Below are positions 12,672 through 24,956 of a stretch of DNA of 64,000 nucleotides, piece by piece (the stretch's first letter is position 1; each line of letters starts with the position of its first letter). The DNA is from Hyaloperonospora brassicae (Eukaryota > Oomycota > Peronosporomycetes > Peronosporales > Peronosporaceae): assembly GCA_947650285.1 (NCBI GenBank), contig CANTFL010001450.1, positions 62,001-126,000 on the forward strand, in the 5' to 3' direction. The notes beneath the pieces are model-generated. The model did no database searches. It was given only the letters and a program-made list of their open reading frames with translations, and was not told the DNA's origin. The position numbers and the translations under genes were made by a program.

Positions 12672-13033
12672 TCTGTGCGCCTTATAGTCTATAGAGACTC
12701 TGCAGTGTCTAGGTTTGCTTACCCCACGTGCTATTCCATCGTCTGGACCGTGCTTCAGTGTACGATATGTGGGAATTGATAAGACCTTTGACCGTCGATC
12801 TGCTTGCAATAGCTCGCGGTCATCGCGAAAGTATTCGAAGAAAGCCTCTGATGCCACACATAATGTCGTGCTCATCATTCCAGTACCCGTGCGCAAAGCG
12901 GCGAATGCGTGAAGCTTAAAACAAACTGACGAGCTCAATGCTCCGAATAAATAGACGCACGAATGGCGATTTCATTCATTAGATGTTTCGATCGTGGCGA
13001 ACGTTCAGGTCGAACACTGGCCGTACGGATGGT
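12672..13033. other. Intergenic, nothing recognised
   Basis: This short stretch separates the 119-residue frame from the 3' end of the WAPL-like gene, which reads towards it. Only short overlapping frames are seen. Confidence 0.5.
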
Positions 13034-16000
13034 TCAATCGGAATCCGTAAAGTCGAATATAGAGCTAGAAGCAGCACGCATTCCTTTTGCTTTGCGGCGA
13101 AGCGGCTTGGCCGACAACGGCGGCTGGTTTGTTATCGAAGAGTGACTGCTCTTATACAGCAGCTTTTGAGATCTCTGCGATTGCGATGGCGTCAACGGAG
13201 TCGTCTTCGTAGGCGTCAGATTGAGTGATGGCGACGTTCGATCAAAGCTAGACGAGTGTCCACTCTTCGTCGGCGTTTGTAGCAGTACTTTTCCTTCGTG
13301 CTTACCCAAAGGCGTAGAATAATATGTGCCTGTGGGCGCGAACTCGAACAATGACCCCTCGTGAAAGACGGCTTTTTTTGCGGTCCCGTCCAAATGGTGC
13401 GAATGTTTCTGTTTCCACATCGAGGAAACCTTACCGCAAACAGCTTGCTCGACTATGATCTTGTTTGTGCTCATATCGGCGGCGTTGCAGTTTTCTCTAA
13501 GCACATCTTGAGCAATATCCAGTCCATCACTTTCGTTCTCACGGCACGTCAGATTCATCGTAAGCACCATGCATGAGGATGGTACAGTGCTTGCTTTACC
13601 GCCGTCGAATTTCGTTTCGGACGCTACGTCATCCGATTTTGCGAGCTCGGCGTCCAACTCTTCAACGATCTCACGTGTGCGTTTCATAAGCCGCGTAACG
13701 ACGGGAGATGAGGAATAGTCGTCTGACAGCACAGTAGCGGGTGAAGATATGCTGGGACAGAGGGGACTTCTGATATTCGACTGTAAAGCATGGGACGCTT
13801 CTACTGAGCAATCAGCATAAGGTCGCTTCCCATACGAATTCACCAAAGCTGAGACATGCTTCACGAAAACTTGGGGACCATCACGATTCGACGTCTGGAC
13901 CTGTCCGCGTGGCTCGTGCTCTTCGTCTGAGTCAGCGAGACGAGAGCAGACATTTTTCACGGCACGACCTCGCAGAAATGGTGACGATGCATCACCACTC
14001 TTTGTATCGACCAACTCCTCTACAGCAACCCCAGAGCTGATGTCAAATGGTGCAGCACTTTTACTTTTCGCGGCCGTTACGAATTTCAGCGACGGTACTG
14101 AAGAACCGCATTGCTTCTCAGCGACTCGAAAAGATACTTCGGCAGCATCTGTGAGCAAACCAGCATGGTGTGCGCCACGTAACCCTTCCTGGCATGACTT
14201 CAGCACTTCTTCGACATGAAGAATAGATGTGGCGACTTCGCGGGTCAGCGCACCGATCTGCGAGTGAAATGCCACAAACACACCGAGAGCACGAAGTAAC
14301 AACCAAGGTGAGCAACCTGGCAGCAAGCTCAATATAAGGGCGCGATTGGCTGTTGAACCCTCTATCAGATACCCAAGTAGCAACGATGTGCAACCTCCAA
14401 GAATCACATCTTCAGGATTCCAGTCGTCACCTTCATCGTCGATACAGTTTGCCCCACTTGCACCCTCAGTATCGAACATATCGATGAGATGCTGGTACGA
14501 CTGCATTTTGTCGAGAAAAAACACGCAAACAAACTGCATGCACCACAAGCTGACTCACCGTGGGTCAACGACACCCCGGCTAATGCGGCACGGTTGTCCT
14601 CGCTGAATTCAATGCAGTTGACCATCACACTCAGTAACAGCAAACACGCGTCAAACTCCCACTTTCTAGCTGCCGATAGTTGCAGTGGGTGCTTCTTGGC
14701 TCCCTCCACAAAACCCAAAAGCTTGGAGAAAGAGGCCGCAAGGAGTTGCATGCCATCCAGGGCAAAAATGTGCTGTGCAGCCTCCAAGTTGTGATGGGTC
14801 AAATTGATTAACACACGCAGAGCCGAGAGCAGCGTTTCCATGGTCAACGACATCCGTGTAGGTTCAGCCTTCCACCGCCCTTGTGCACGAGTACCCCAGC
14901 TCATCTCACTGAGTAGGTGAATGAGCTTCAGCGATAGTGCAAAAATAGCCCTTTTTTCCGAAATGTATCGCTGCACATCGGAGGTCAAAAACGTAACTTG
15001 ATCGAAAACACATAGCAACGTCTTGATACGCTGAAGCAGTTCAACACACTCCATCGTAATTGCTCCAACTCGGGTCAGCGGCACCGTCGCTGTGAGGTTG
15101 TGTACCTTCCGAGCAAGATCACGCATCAACGCGTACACTCCACCATTCCGAACAAGCTGAGACTTCCGAGCACGCATCCGTTGGCAAGCGTTCTCTGCAG
15201 CATCGTACGACGAAGCATCACACGATCTTTGCTGATATTGTTGGTTCATGCCCGGAGTCAAGCTTGACAAGACCTCGCCCACTTGCAGCAGACTCAGTAG
15301 CGCAGCACTTAGCGCGCTCACAACCGAAACGTGCAGCTTACCTTCAACGTAAAACGACTCGTGGTCGTGCAGCAGTGCATCAAGCTGCACCCAGCACGAC
15401 TCATCCAATATCTGTGCCGTGGACACCGCAAGCGTCGTCGTCGCCACCAACTTGCCGCATGCAGCAGTTTCTCCTGCAGCAGCCGCTTTCACAGTTGCAG
15501 CATCTTTTAGCGTCTTCGACCTTTTCTTTCGCTTCAAGCAATTTTCAACTTCAACGGCAGCTGGAAAAGTAGACACTGACTCGTTTGCTTCCATCTTTGC
15601 TTGCTGTGTCACTTGCGTCTCATGCTCGTTTGCTCCTTCACGCACAATAGCTCGCTTGAGCGCGTAGACCACCACATCCAGCAGCTCATGGTCATCAAAC
15701 CAACACTTGGTAGCTGCATGAGACGATAGGAAATAGACCAGCACCGCCAGCGAGACATCAAACGTCTCGCTTCCTGTTACTTCACACCGCCCAAGCTGCT
15801 GCACCAGCACTTGCTTCATTTCAGTCTCAATCCTGCGTCTCTCACCATCCAGCTTTACAACCTGCAACATCTCGGGGTCCTGAAGTAACTTGATCAGCTC
15901 CAAAACACTGCGAGTGGGCAGCAGACGTCCTTTCTGAGCTTCCAAAGGCTCCAAGAGACCAGTCAGTACGTGCGTGACGTCGTCGAGTTTCGTCCTGAGC

Positions 16001-16275
16001 CGCTGTTCAGCATCCAAGTGTCTATAACTTTGTGCTGTAGTTGCTTTGCTTGCATCGGTGTCTGGAAAGCGGTCCATAGTACCATCAGGTGTGACGTTAC
16101 GGTGTGCGACGTCTTCACTGTCAGCTTCGAGGCCAGTTGGACGACAAGTCCGACCTCTACTGTACTTGTACGTAGTACCATCTGACGCGCCTGCATCTCG
16201 AGCATCTATCCGTGGCGGTTTCCGCTCTGTCTTGGCGCTCGACGCTGTGACAGAGCGCGACGAAGCAGCCCGCAT
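13034..16275 (-). CDS. WAPL: WAPL-family cohesin release factor, about 1,055 aa, one intron
   Basis: The C-terminal WAPL domain is recognisable. Exon 1 ends with armadillo-like helices containing LRVLINLTHHNLEAAQHIF and LLSVMVNCIEFSEDNRAAL. Exon 2 opens with SYQHLIDMFDTEG and continues with TSLLLGYLIEGSTANRALIL, then FVAFHSQIGALTREVATS, the conserved last helices of the family. WAPL proteins remove cohesin from chromosomes together with PDS5. The start is the ATG at 16,275; the frame is open upstream, but only from a non-ATG codon. The most consistent frame-preserving splice joins 14,575 to 14,500, using a weak GTGTCG donor. A perfect GTGAGT donor 15 bases downstream is out of frame with the only good acceptor. 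After the domain there is a roughly 400-residue, Ser/Thr-Pro-rich tail ending in FDFTDSD, unusual because animal WAPL extends at the N terminus instead. The family call is firm; the exact junction is not. Confidence 0.85.
14501..14574 (-). other. Intron of the WAPL-like gene (boundaries uncertain)
   Basis: The acceptor is ATGCAG just before 14,500. The in-frame donor is GTGTCG starting at 14,574, which gives a 74-base intron. The stronger-looking donor GTGAGT at 14,558 would give 58 bases but shifts the frame into a stop within a dozen codons. Confidence 0.5.
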
Positions 16276-16539
16276 TGGAGCCACGTCGAGGAAGCCTGTC
16301 TGGAATGGCACTTGAAACGGTCGGCACTGGATTTTATCTCGATTTATCCGACCGCGTCGGACCAAGGGGATACTTTTCACCAAAAGTGGCCGTAGTAGTG
16401 CCAGCAGTAGCCCCTGAAGTAGTAGTAGCCGATGCAGTCGATGTAGAAGGAGATGACTGTGGTCGTCACAAAAACAGACCAGTGTTGTTGTCGATAAGTT
16501 ACATGCGCTCCTACCCTACCCTACTCTCTCTCTGTGGTG

Positions 16540-17643
16540 TTATATCGTACCCACTTGGCTACATTTGATTCCCGTGCAGGGGGCCGTCGGCCCGACGGTC
16601 ACGCACGCGCGTGGTTGCAAAAGTGGGTGGTGTGCCACGTCGTCTGCGCTAACCCGTCGCAATGGCTCCACTTGGAGCATCAACGCGAGCAACTTGACCG
16701 TCGACGTGGACACGTCTTGGCGCACGCCCCAGAGCTCGAGGAGTTTGCCCACGCCGTACTTCTGCAGCACGCGCAACGTCGGGGCCCGCGCCTGCTCGTC
16801 GACAAACAGCGGAGAGCCCGTGAGGAGGATCAACAGGAGGACGCCGAGGGACCAGACGTCCGCGGCCTTGGGGTCGTACCTCTTGGCGCCGTGGCCCACT
16901 TCGGGCGCCCTGTAGTAGTATTTGCCCACGCGCTGCGACGCGCAGTCGTCGTGGGCGGTCGTCACACTGACGCCAAAGTCACAGAGTTTCGCCCGTCCGT
17001 TCTCGAGCAGCACGTTCTCGAGCGACAGGTCGCGATGGGCCACGCCCATGGCATGGAGAAAGCTCAGCCCCGACGCCACTTGCGCAACGAGCGCCAGCGC
17101 GTCGGTCTCTTGTAGCCGACGCGTGGGCTGCGCCGTGACATAGTCGTAGAGGTCGCCGCCTGTACAGAACTCCATGGCTACAAAGACACTGTCTTGGACG
17201 GCAAAAAAGCCCTCGCGCTCGTAGGCTACAATGGAAGTGCGCCCGGGCGCGCACGCGAGCAACGGGTCGTCGAGCAGCTGCATCACAGCGCGTTCGTTCA
17301 GCGGATCTTCCCTAACCGTACCCGCGGTCTCGTCTCGTTCTTCTTCGTCGTCTTCTTCTTGTTGTTGTTGTTGCTGCTGGTGCTGGTGCAAGAGCGAGAG
17401 ACTAATGCGCTTGAGCACCACTAGTTTCTGGAGGTGCGTGTCGTGGTACAACGCCGTCTCGCCATACAACGTGTCGCGTAAGTTCTTGCGAAAGACGTAG
17501 CGCCCCAAGTCGCCGCGAGCAGGCGAGCGAGTGGATACGACAGTGTTCGCAACGAGAGGCGAGTGGATCGTCATTGCAGTGGGTAGTGCATGTGGTCGTT
17601 GGAACGAGACGGCAGTCGATGGTGCAGCTATGGCCAGCGGCAT
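16540..17643 (-). CDS. Divergent Ser/Thr protein kinase with poly-Gln insert, 367 aa
   Basis: The kinase core is clear. The ATP-anchoring lysine lies in VVLKRI (about residue 78), the catalytic loop is HRDLSLENVLL (HRD 203-205), the metal-binding motif is CDFG (222-224), APE is at 246-248, and DVWSLGVLL marks helix F. The expected GxGxxG loop is not visible; the equivalent region reads RKNLRDTLYGET. Between the lysine and helix C there is a low-complexity insert of seven Gln followed by an acidic run (DDEEERDE). The closest general type is the CAMK/AGC-like soluble kinase, but no subfamily is evident. The first ATG at 17,643 is chosen because the frame upstream is open only through TA-rich repeat sequence; the ATG at 17,574 is an alternative. 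The WAPL gene starts 264 bases downstream on the same strand. Confidence 0.8.
   Translation of the reverse strand: MPLAIAAPSTAVSFQRPHALPTAMTIHSPLVANTVVSTRSPARGDLGRYVFRKNLRDTLYGETALYHDTHLQKLVVLKRISLSLLHQHQQQQQQQEEDDEEERDETAGTVREDPLNERAVMQLLDDPLLACAPGRTSIVAYEREGFFAVQDSVFVAMEFCTGGDLYDYVTAQPTRRLQETDALALVAQVASGLSFLHAMGVAHRDLSLENVLLENGRAKLCDFGVSVTTAHDDCASQRVGKYYYRAPEVGHGAKRYDPKAADVWSLGVLLLILLTGSPLFVDEQARAPTLRVLQKYGVGKLLELWGVRQDVSTSTVKLLALMLQVEPLRRVSADDVAHHPLLQPRACVTVGPTAPCTGIKCSQVGTI
17359..17396 (+). repeat. TTG/CTG trinucleotide tract (poly-Gln in kinase)
   Basis: TTGTTGTTGTTGTTGCTGCTGG on the plus strand encodes the Gln run of the kinase on the minus strand and is likely to vary in length between isolates. 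Confidence 0.7.
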
Positions 17644-17831
17644 CCTGCGCAGAAAACACTTCGGTTGCGTTGCTCGGCAGTTGGTCGCAAAAGCCAAAGT
17701 GAACTCTGGCGAGAGGACAGTGATACTGGTAATGGTCAAGATGGGGATACCAAGGAAAGCGGATAGACGGACCGAGTGTTTGGTTGAAAAAGAGGCCGCT
17801 CTTGTCCCCTCTGACGATAATGGGGGTACGT

Positions 17832-17876
17832 AAATATATGTATATATGTACATATATGTATATATATATGTATGTG
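17832..17876. repeat. TA/TG-rich microsatellite
   Basis: Alternating ATATATGTATATATGTACAT sequence lies upstream of the kinase start. It opens a misleading minus-strand frame rich in Tyr and Ile that is not part of the protein. Confidence 0.7.
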
Positions 17877-20800
17877 CCTGACAGGGAAAAGGAGGCAAAC
17901 GAGGAGAGACAGTGGAGCTGTCCTAGAATAGACGACAGCCAGCGCGATAATATGTGAGAGAGCGCCCAGTTCAGACACATTCGATTGTCCCCGACGGCTC
18001 GTCTGCCCCGCATCACCCGATGCTCCGTCACATAAACCTCGGTATCCGGTGGACGGGGCTATGTTCGGTTCAAGCTGTCGCATGCTCGGCAGCACTTGGC
18101 CTCTGTATGTCCTCCTGCTGCGACAAGCCACAAAGACGTGGCCAAGACGTTTTGCGCAGGCGCTGGCGACAGGCACCACTGGCATTGAAGCTCCCGAAAC
18201 GCTTCAGCCAAGAGAACACGCAGTGTCGCCGTATATCGTCTATACATATATGCGCGCACTTGATCTTGAAGTACGAGCGGCAAGCAGGAGCTGGATGGGT
18301 TCTGAAAAGGCTTTGTAGAAACGCTACTGCTGCTGCTGCTGCTACGGACAGAACGAGGCACGTTCAAAGCCAATGTTTACCGCCCACATTGTGCTCACTC
18401 ATAGCTTGAACTTGGCGTGCGAGGAATGCATCCACGCCCATTTCATGCACTTGATCAAGCAAAGGCCTCTTCATTTCTTACCACCAGCTGCACCGTTGTT
18501 GCAGCTATGATGTACATGGTACCTGCGGATGAACCCACGGACTTTACATGACCGGGCAAGCAACTGGCACCAATATCCCGCATCGGATGTTCCCCCGGGA
18601 GGGAGCTGCTGACCATCAGCAAACGGGTTCAGCGATCGCGGAAGCGACGCCGTCTGTGGAAAAATTTGAACGCCGCACGCGCTTTTCAACGTGCAAACTG
18701 CAGGCAGCATACTGCTGACAGCCCATACACAGTCGTAGAAGACGTTGCGTTTCGCGATTGTTGATCGACTCAACTGCGTGACGGAGTGAAGCTGTAACCT
18801 CAGCAGGTCGTTTGTCAGTACGATCGCATGTATGGTCTTCCCGCACGAGGAGTACTTGGGCACAAACGAGCAGCTGTGTTGGAGTTGAATGAACATCAAC
18901 TGGTAAGATTTGGGCTCATTGACAGCGTCGATCGAGTGGTATCATAGGATGCTCTATGTTTGGCGTTGCGCGAGCTCGCACAAGACAACACGACAGTAGA
19001 CTGTGGCCTGCTCTTGCTTCCTTGCTCTCTCTCTCTCTGCGTTATACGTAAGCAGGTAAAAGTCAAAGCTGCGCGTAGGTCCACGCGTGAAACTGCTCTT
19101 GTTATCTGATCGGCACTGAGCAGAAAAAATCTGTGAGGTGGTTCAATGTCAGTCTTTTAGGGACCAGTTTGACAGCAGGCGGACGAAATGTCACAATCTG
19201 CTCGGCCATCGTGGCGCCTTCTTTGACCATCTACTCGAATGTACGCCACTCCGTTTTTCCACAGTCTTCTTCACACAGCACGAGATAGGACAGCCTGGTC
19301 CCTTGATCCTGTATCGTCTGTCAAGCCTAAGAGCTAACTATCCGTTACAGTATGAGGCCTCCTACCGACGCGCGTGCTAGATCCGGGCATTCTTCTGCTA
19401 CGACTTTTGTATCGCAAGCAGCAGGTCTGCCACAACTCAGCCTTCACTCACTTAGATCAAGCAAGAAGTGATCGAGACGCTGAGGTTCAGCAATCACGAC
19501 AGCCGTGTTTTCCTTCCCACGACAGTGCGACAATGCTGCTGTCGTTGCCGCGATCTTGGGTTCATTCTACTTCATTTTCTCGTGCAATGTCCCAACGTGT
19601 TGCATCGAATCGCGCGTACGGCTCAAGTCGCAAAAGATCGTGAGCTGGATTTTGGATAGTGTAGTACACCCATCAATCTATAGCCACTCACTCTGCAACT
19701 GCGCATCAAGCTGGCAGCACTCAGATCAACTGGTATGAGTTGTTCTTCTTTGTGGATTTTCGTGGATTCAAGCTGTAGCGTCATTTTTGATGTACAGGTA
19801 AATCTGGGATAAGTCCTCGACGTGGTGCCGAATTCGCTCAGTAAAAGCGAAAATAAAACTTACGCGAGTTTGTTTGTGTGTTTATGTGTGGGCGTTGTTG
19901 ATGCGAAGGGTGGACCATACGTGCTGAGACTCGCTCGTGTGCCTTCTTCGAAAGGCTCACAAAAGGTAACATCTACATACTACCGGTCGCCGCTAGGACT
20001 GTTACTTCGCTTCACGTTACAAGCGTGTTTCCCTCACTTGGACGTACAGATCGACGCTTAATGTTTCACAAGAGCTTCACAGATTGTAAGCGGCAGACTC
20101 CGCGCGTACAAGCGTGTCACACTGAACTCATCACATGCTACGCTCGTTCTCATGACAGGTCAGACGAGCAGTCAAGTCTGACACGTGCGCAGCAGCTTGC
20201 GATCTGCCAGCACTACGCCAACGGCAGAACAAGGCCAAGGTACACTTGCCGCGTGAGAACAGAATAAGCCCGACTTAGCGATGACGCCGTGACAAGGCAC
20301 GATCATGAATATCCTGGTGAACAGTACTGATCGAGAATCGATGAAAGCAGTCGGGCTGGACGCGAAACGCGCACGTCTTCCCTGAACCTTGCACAGGAGG
20401 AAGCGCGATCTACATCAGCCTTCCAGAAGCAGCAGTGCAAGTGGCGATGAACGACAGCCTAGCCGGGATAAAGCGGCAGATTTATTGACAGACATGAACA
20501 TACCAGAGGACTCGATCGTTGATGCAAACAGCTATCGATCGCATTCCAGCGGTACCACAAAGTGCAATACGTTAAAATTAGCGGTATAAGCTCCTCTGCC
20601 GACAATTCAGCTGTATAGGATTTCTTGCTTCACCTGTATGAGCCCATCAAGTAGCACGGTCCACGCAATCGATCACTACTGCACCAGTAGAGAAGTTGAA
20701 GCAGTAAGAAGTAAGTCTTCGTGGGAAAAATCAATGTCAATGTTGATGAGGCCAACTTCTGCAATGACCCTATTGATACTGGACATGCATGATTCCGGTC

Positions 20801-22997
20801 GCAGTTACCACACAGACAACTAGCATTACACCGGTAAACATGGAAACTTGTACATACGAGCCTCACACTCACACATTTAAACGCACGGCAGTTCTCATAT
20901 TGCCAAGACGTCGGCATTATCGTCGGCGCAAACCAGACACTTGACGCCACATTCACTGACTTGCAACAAACATGTACCGGAAGTAAACTTGCCGTCATGA
21001 GACCATTGACAGCTGCCTATCGTTTCCTGACTATTCAGAAGCGAACTTGTCAGTCCATGCCACTCTTTCCAGCTCGTCTCGTCTCGCGTCCTGTGCTGGT
21101 GTCGTTTCGATATCCGGAAACTGTAGTGACTTCGTAAGTAAGTAACGACCGAGCGCAGCCGTTAGGCGCTACAAAATATGAGCGCCATCAGCAGAAAGCT
21201 GCCCGCTCGCGCAAGAGCCCATGAAGAGGCAGGTGAATGATGTGACGCTTCGTTGCAGCGTGTGCTGTCGATTTGCTCCTAAAGGCGCGGAGAGGACTGA
21301 AAATTTCATCGAAATGTATGTAATATGACACGCAGGCAGTCGCCTACTGCCAGCAGTCGTCGTCGTCGTCGTTGTACAGTCGGCATCAACTGCGTGCGCA
21401 ACCACTGCATGGACAAGCGCACGGGATCTTTCACATGGGCTTTGCCGATTGCAAACAGACACTGCGGGTGTCCCAGTGGACACTGGCGGTCAATGTTTCA
21501 ACTTTCGTTGTCTCAACAACTTCGACCGCTCTTCGATGCAGCCTTCTGTCCTCATACCTGGAAGTCGCAGACATGCATAGGATGATGTGGACCTTATACA
21601 TGTGACGTTACGCTGTCCGTCAATCGAATGTGTGGAAGGCCACCCGCATGGAACGTCAGTCTTGAGTACGCAGCCACGCACAACCTGTTTGCAGTCAGAT
21701 CAACACCTGCTTTCGTTCTATTAAGATCGTAAGGGTAAACGTAAAGGTGCATCGAGCAACGACATCACTTGACGATCGGTCTTTAGAGTGCGCGATACTC
21801 GTATCCTTTGTGCTATGTGCTTTCTTTGCCGGAGATCGTACGTACTCTATGCGCCGTGTGGCACGACACGAAGCGCTCTCTGGTCCTTACATTACGGAGT
21901 TACGACACGGCCTCACTTACAGTCTTTGCAATCGCACACGCAACAAGCAGGTAGAATGTACGAGCAAACAGTACACTTTGTCAGGCCATTGAGGAAGGAC
22001 TGGTCATGAGTACTAGCAGAAAGTGTTGGGGCAGATCAAGTGAAGATCGAGCTTTCCAGTAGTTGAGCGGTAAGCGACGATGAAGGAGCAACGGCGAACC
22101 AAAGCGCTCACTGATCGTTTTGCCGCCACATGCATGTAATCTGCACGTCTTTGTGTCCAGGAGGAGTCTATTCGGGTAGACGTAACGCTAATAACGTGCA
22201 GGCGATGCAGCGTATGGACCTGAGCTGCTAAAGTCTGCTTACCCACTTGACAAACCGCCCGACTTTGCTCTGACTGTGCATCATGATCTTCCACAATGCC
22301 GGTAGAAGCACCGCGCGCTTGTCTACGGCGCGCCGTCTCCTCCATCAATCCGCGACTTGTAGCTCACATCTGCCCTGTCCGCTTCGAGTATGCATAGCAC
22401 ACCGTCAAGTGGCGTGGCTTGAGCTCCTTGCCATATCAATACTTCTGCCATTTCCAATCGCCTCCTAGCACCTGACATGACGCAAAGACCACAGTGTACA
22501 TGTACCGATCATTGGTGCTCGAGTGCCGGTTACAAATACCCTCGTGACGTCTTCGACCCCGTTACGCGAACGACTGTTTCGCCTTCTCAGGTTCACTCTC
22601 TCCACTTGCCGTAGGTCTCAGACGTAAACTTCAGTCAACTGCACCGCGCTTACTTCCTCATGCCATGCAGGGGTGACTTGTGGACCCGATATAGACATAC
22701 GGAACGACCCGTAGTAGATCAGGACGACGAACGTCGCTCGCTTGGTGACGCGAGTGTGGACCGAGAGATCTCGAGACAAGGGAACCGATCCGGACATGAC
22801 GTGGCTGCAGCCGATTTGCACCATCACCTCCACATAAAGCACACATCAGCGGCAAGCGTACACATGCGCTTATCTTCGCGAGCGGCCGCTGCATCTACTT
22901 CCACTGAAGCCAACAGGCCGGTATGGCTGCTGCCGTCAGAACGGTGTTCTTGACGCTGACACCAGTACAGTCAGAGCACGCCGGAATTGCGCGCCAT
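17877..22997. other. Gene-poor decayed DNA
   Basis: No frame exceeds 151 codons and none carries a recognisable domain. Some stretches read like protein fragments interrupted by stops, for instance around 20,305-20,590 on the plus strand (a basic Ser-rich piece after a possible acceptor at 20,395) and 22,618-22,842 on the minus strand. These could be old pseudogenes but cannot be assigned. Confidence 0.45.
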
Positions 22998-24956
22998 CTA
23001 ATCGACAAGGGCGCCACCGAACAACTCGTTTGCGTCCATGTCAGCGCGATCAAAGTTTTGCTGCTCCATCGCAATCCGCTGTTCATCCAAATGTCCATGG
23101 AGAATGCGTTCCATTGTGCGTTCCACTGACCGCGTTTGAGCAACATCGGCACGAATCTCTTCCAGAGTATACTGCGGAAACACCTCCCAGATTTGCTGCA
23201 GCATTTCCTCTGTCAGCTCAACGTTGCGATGGCGGACAATCTCGAACGAGAAATTCGGAAATGGCACCCATCGAGACAGAAACGCCGCTACATCACCGAA
23301 CAGAGCAAGATCAGCCATAGCAAACGCGTACAATAAGGGAATCGTGCAACGTACTGCTGAAGCGGATCACTTCTTCTGAGGCGCCTCCATCATCACCTGC
23401 AACGACATGATCATGCACGTCATCTTGTGCGGTATCCGTAGTGGCAAGCTCATGCTGTGGCTGTCCAGCTTCTCGCAGCTCCTCGGTCTCGCCTTCGAGC
23501 TGGCGGGACGATTCGCCCGGCGGGCTGCAGGTCATCTTGTCGCACTGTCCGCCACATACTTGTTTCCGACAAATGGGACAGCGCATCAAAGGAGAGCCCG
23601 ACGACCTCGTTCCGGCAACTTGCGGAAACGGACTCTCCATCCCCAGGCCGTTCAACATACGCGTCAACGGGTTCAGACCGACCAGAGCGTCGCTCTCGGA
23701 TGCTTTTTGGAGACACTGGCGCAGACACAGTCTGTGGAAAAGATGGCCACAGTCCAGCTTCTTTGCATGCGAAGACATCGATTTCAAACAAATAGCACAC
23801 ACGTCGTCGGCAACGCTCTTGAGCTCCTCCGATGTAGCATCCGGGAAAAGATGATCGAGGTCCAGTACCACTCGGTGGTACAGCTTCACATGCTTCACCT
23901 TTTCTAGCAGGCGCACTGTAGCGTTCTTGACGTTCAGAACCAAGACAAGATCGAAGAGACTCACGCGGAACTGGTCCACACTAACAACGTACAAATAGTA
24001 CGCCACCAGCTGCACCAAGTAGCATCCACACAACACCGTCTGCAGTAGCAAGAGGTAAAACTCCCGATTCTCCCACCATCCCAGAGCTGATACCCCGTCG
24101 TCCGCCACGGCAGCTCCACTGACGTCCAGACTATGAAAACCGACCTGTAGGCCAAGCTCCAGCGTCCGCAGCAGCATCAGCGACGCCTCAAACCACGGCA
24201 CGTACACGATCTTCTCCCAGAAGAGACCAAACCGCGTGCACGCAGCAAGCAGTCCTAGATTCAGCACGATCACAAGGCCCAGCACTGCTCCTAGACGTTG
24301 CAAGTCCCGCACTCGGGTCATGGGTCTCGTCAGCAAGTGCTGAAACCGGATTTGAGTCAGCGCCAGCAGCGCTCGCAGCACTACCAGCACGGCAAGCCAC
24401 GACACAAGCCGTGCGATCTCAATGCCTTGTCCTGGAGCGGTAAACTCCATCGTACTCAAGAGCAGCTGACAGCGCAGCAAAACAAACGGAACGAGCGTTT
24501 CTTTCGTCTGCTGCAACTCCATTGGCTGCAGCGTCCCTAGTGCTGCGCGTGCCAGGAGGAGAAAAGCATAATACAGGATAACGAGAATAAAATGCAGCAT
24601 AATCTACACATAGAGGGCGTCGTCAGTGAGGGAGTCAATGCGTAAGTAATTTATCAAAAATAGAACAACTGCTTCGACAACACGTGTCGGCAGCGGGTAG
24701 GGGAAATATACAATAAAATACGGCTCAGAATGATGGTCATGCTACAACGTACCACAGCGCCCACGCGCGAGTTCATGAGCTCCTCGGCAAACCGCGTGGA
24801 CAGTGACAGTGGGGAATCGATGGACGACAAGGGGCGTAGACGCTGCACTGCACTGGCCATAGCGATGCCCGTAGCTGCTGCTGTGAGCAGCACATAGCGA
24901 CGACCGGTCACGACCTCGCCCAGTTGAACTAGCCGCGCGTCACCGAAGCGTTCCAT
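22998..24956 (-). CDS. gp78/AMFR-like membrane RING-CUE E3 ubiquitin ligase, 588 aa, three exons
   Basis: Exon 1 (24,956-24,753) ends at a GTACGT donor. Exon 2 (24,603-23,397) follows a TGTGTAG acceptor in phase, and exon 3 (about 23,353-22,998) completes the frame. The first half has several hydrophobic membrane segments. A RING-H2 finger follows at about 337-413 (CAIC, CGHLFHRLCLRQC, then CPIC) with about 40 extra residues before the last cysteine pair. Exon 3 has a WVPFPNFSFEIV stretch like the segment before the CUE domain of gp78, then a CUE domain (EEMLQQIWEVFPQY, TRSVERTMERILHG). gp78 proteins sit in the ER membrane and ubiquitinate misfolded proteins for degradation. The last intron would be only 40-43 bases (GTGATG donor, CAG/CAG tandem acceptor), so that junction is less certain than the first. 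Confidence 0.86.
24604..24752 (-). other. Intron 1 of the gp78-like gene
   Basis: The donor GTACGT follows GCTGTG at 24,753 and the acceptor TGTGTAG precedes ATTATGCTG at 24,603. Both flanking exons are in phase 0, so the 149-base intron joins cleanly. Confidence 0.75.

Noticed and set aside
22660..22953. Plus-strand frame with Arg- and Ser-rich sequence considered as another effector
   Set aside because: It has no signal peptide and no RxLR-EER arrangement, and it overlaps the gp78-like gene's 3' flank.
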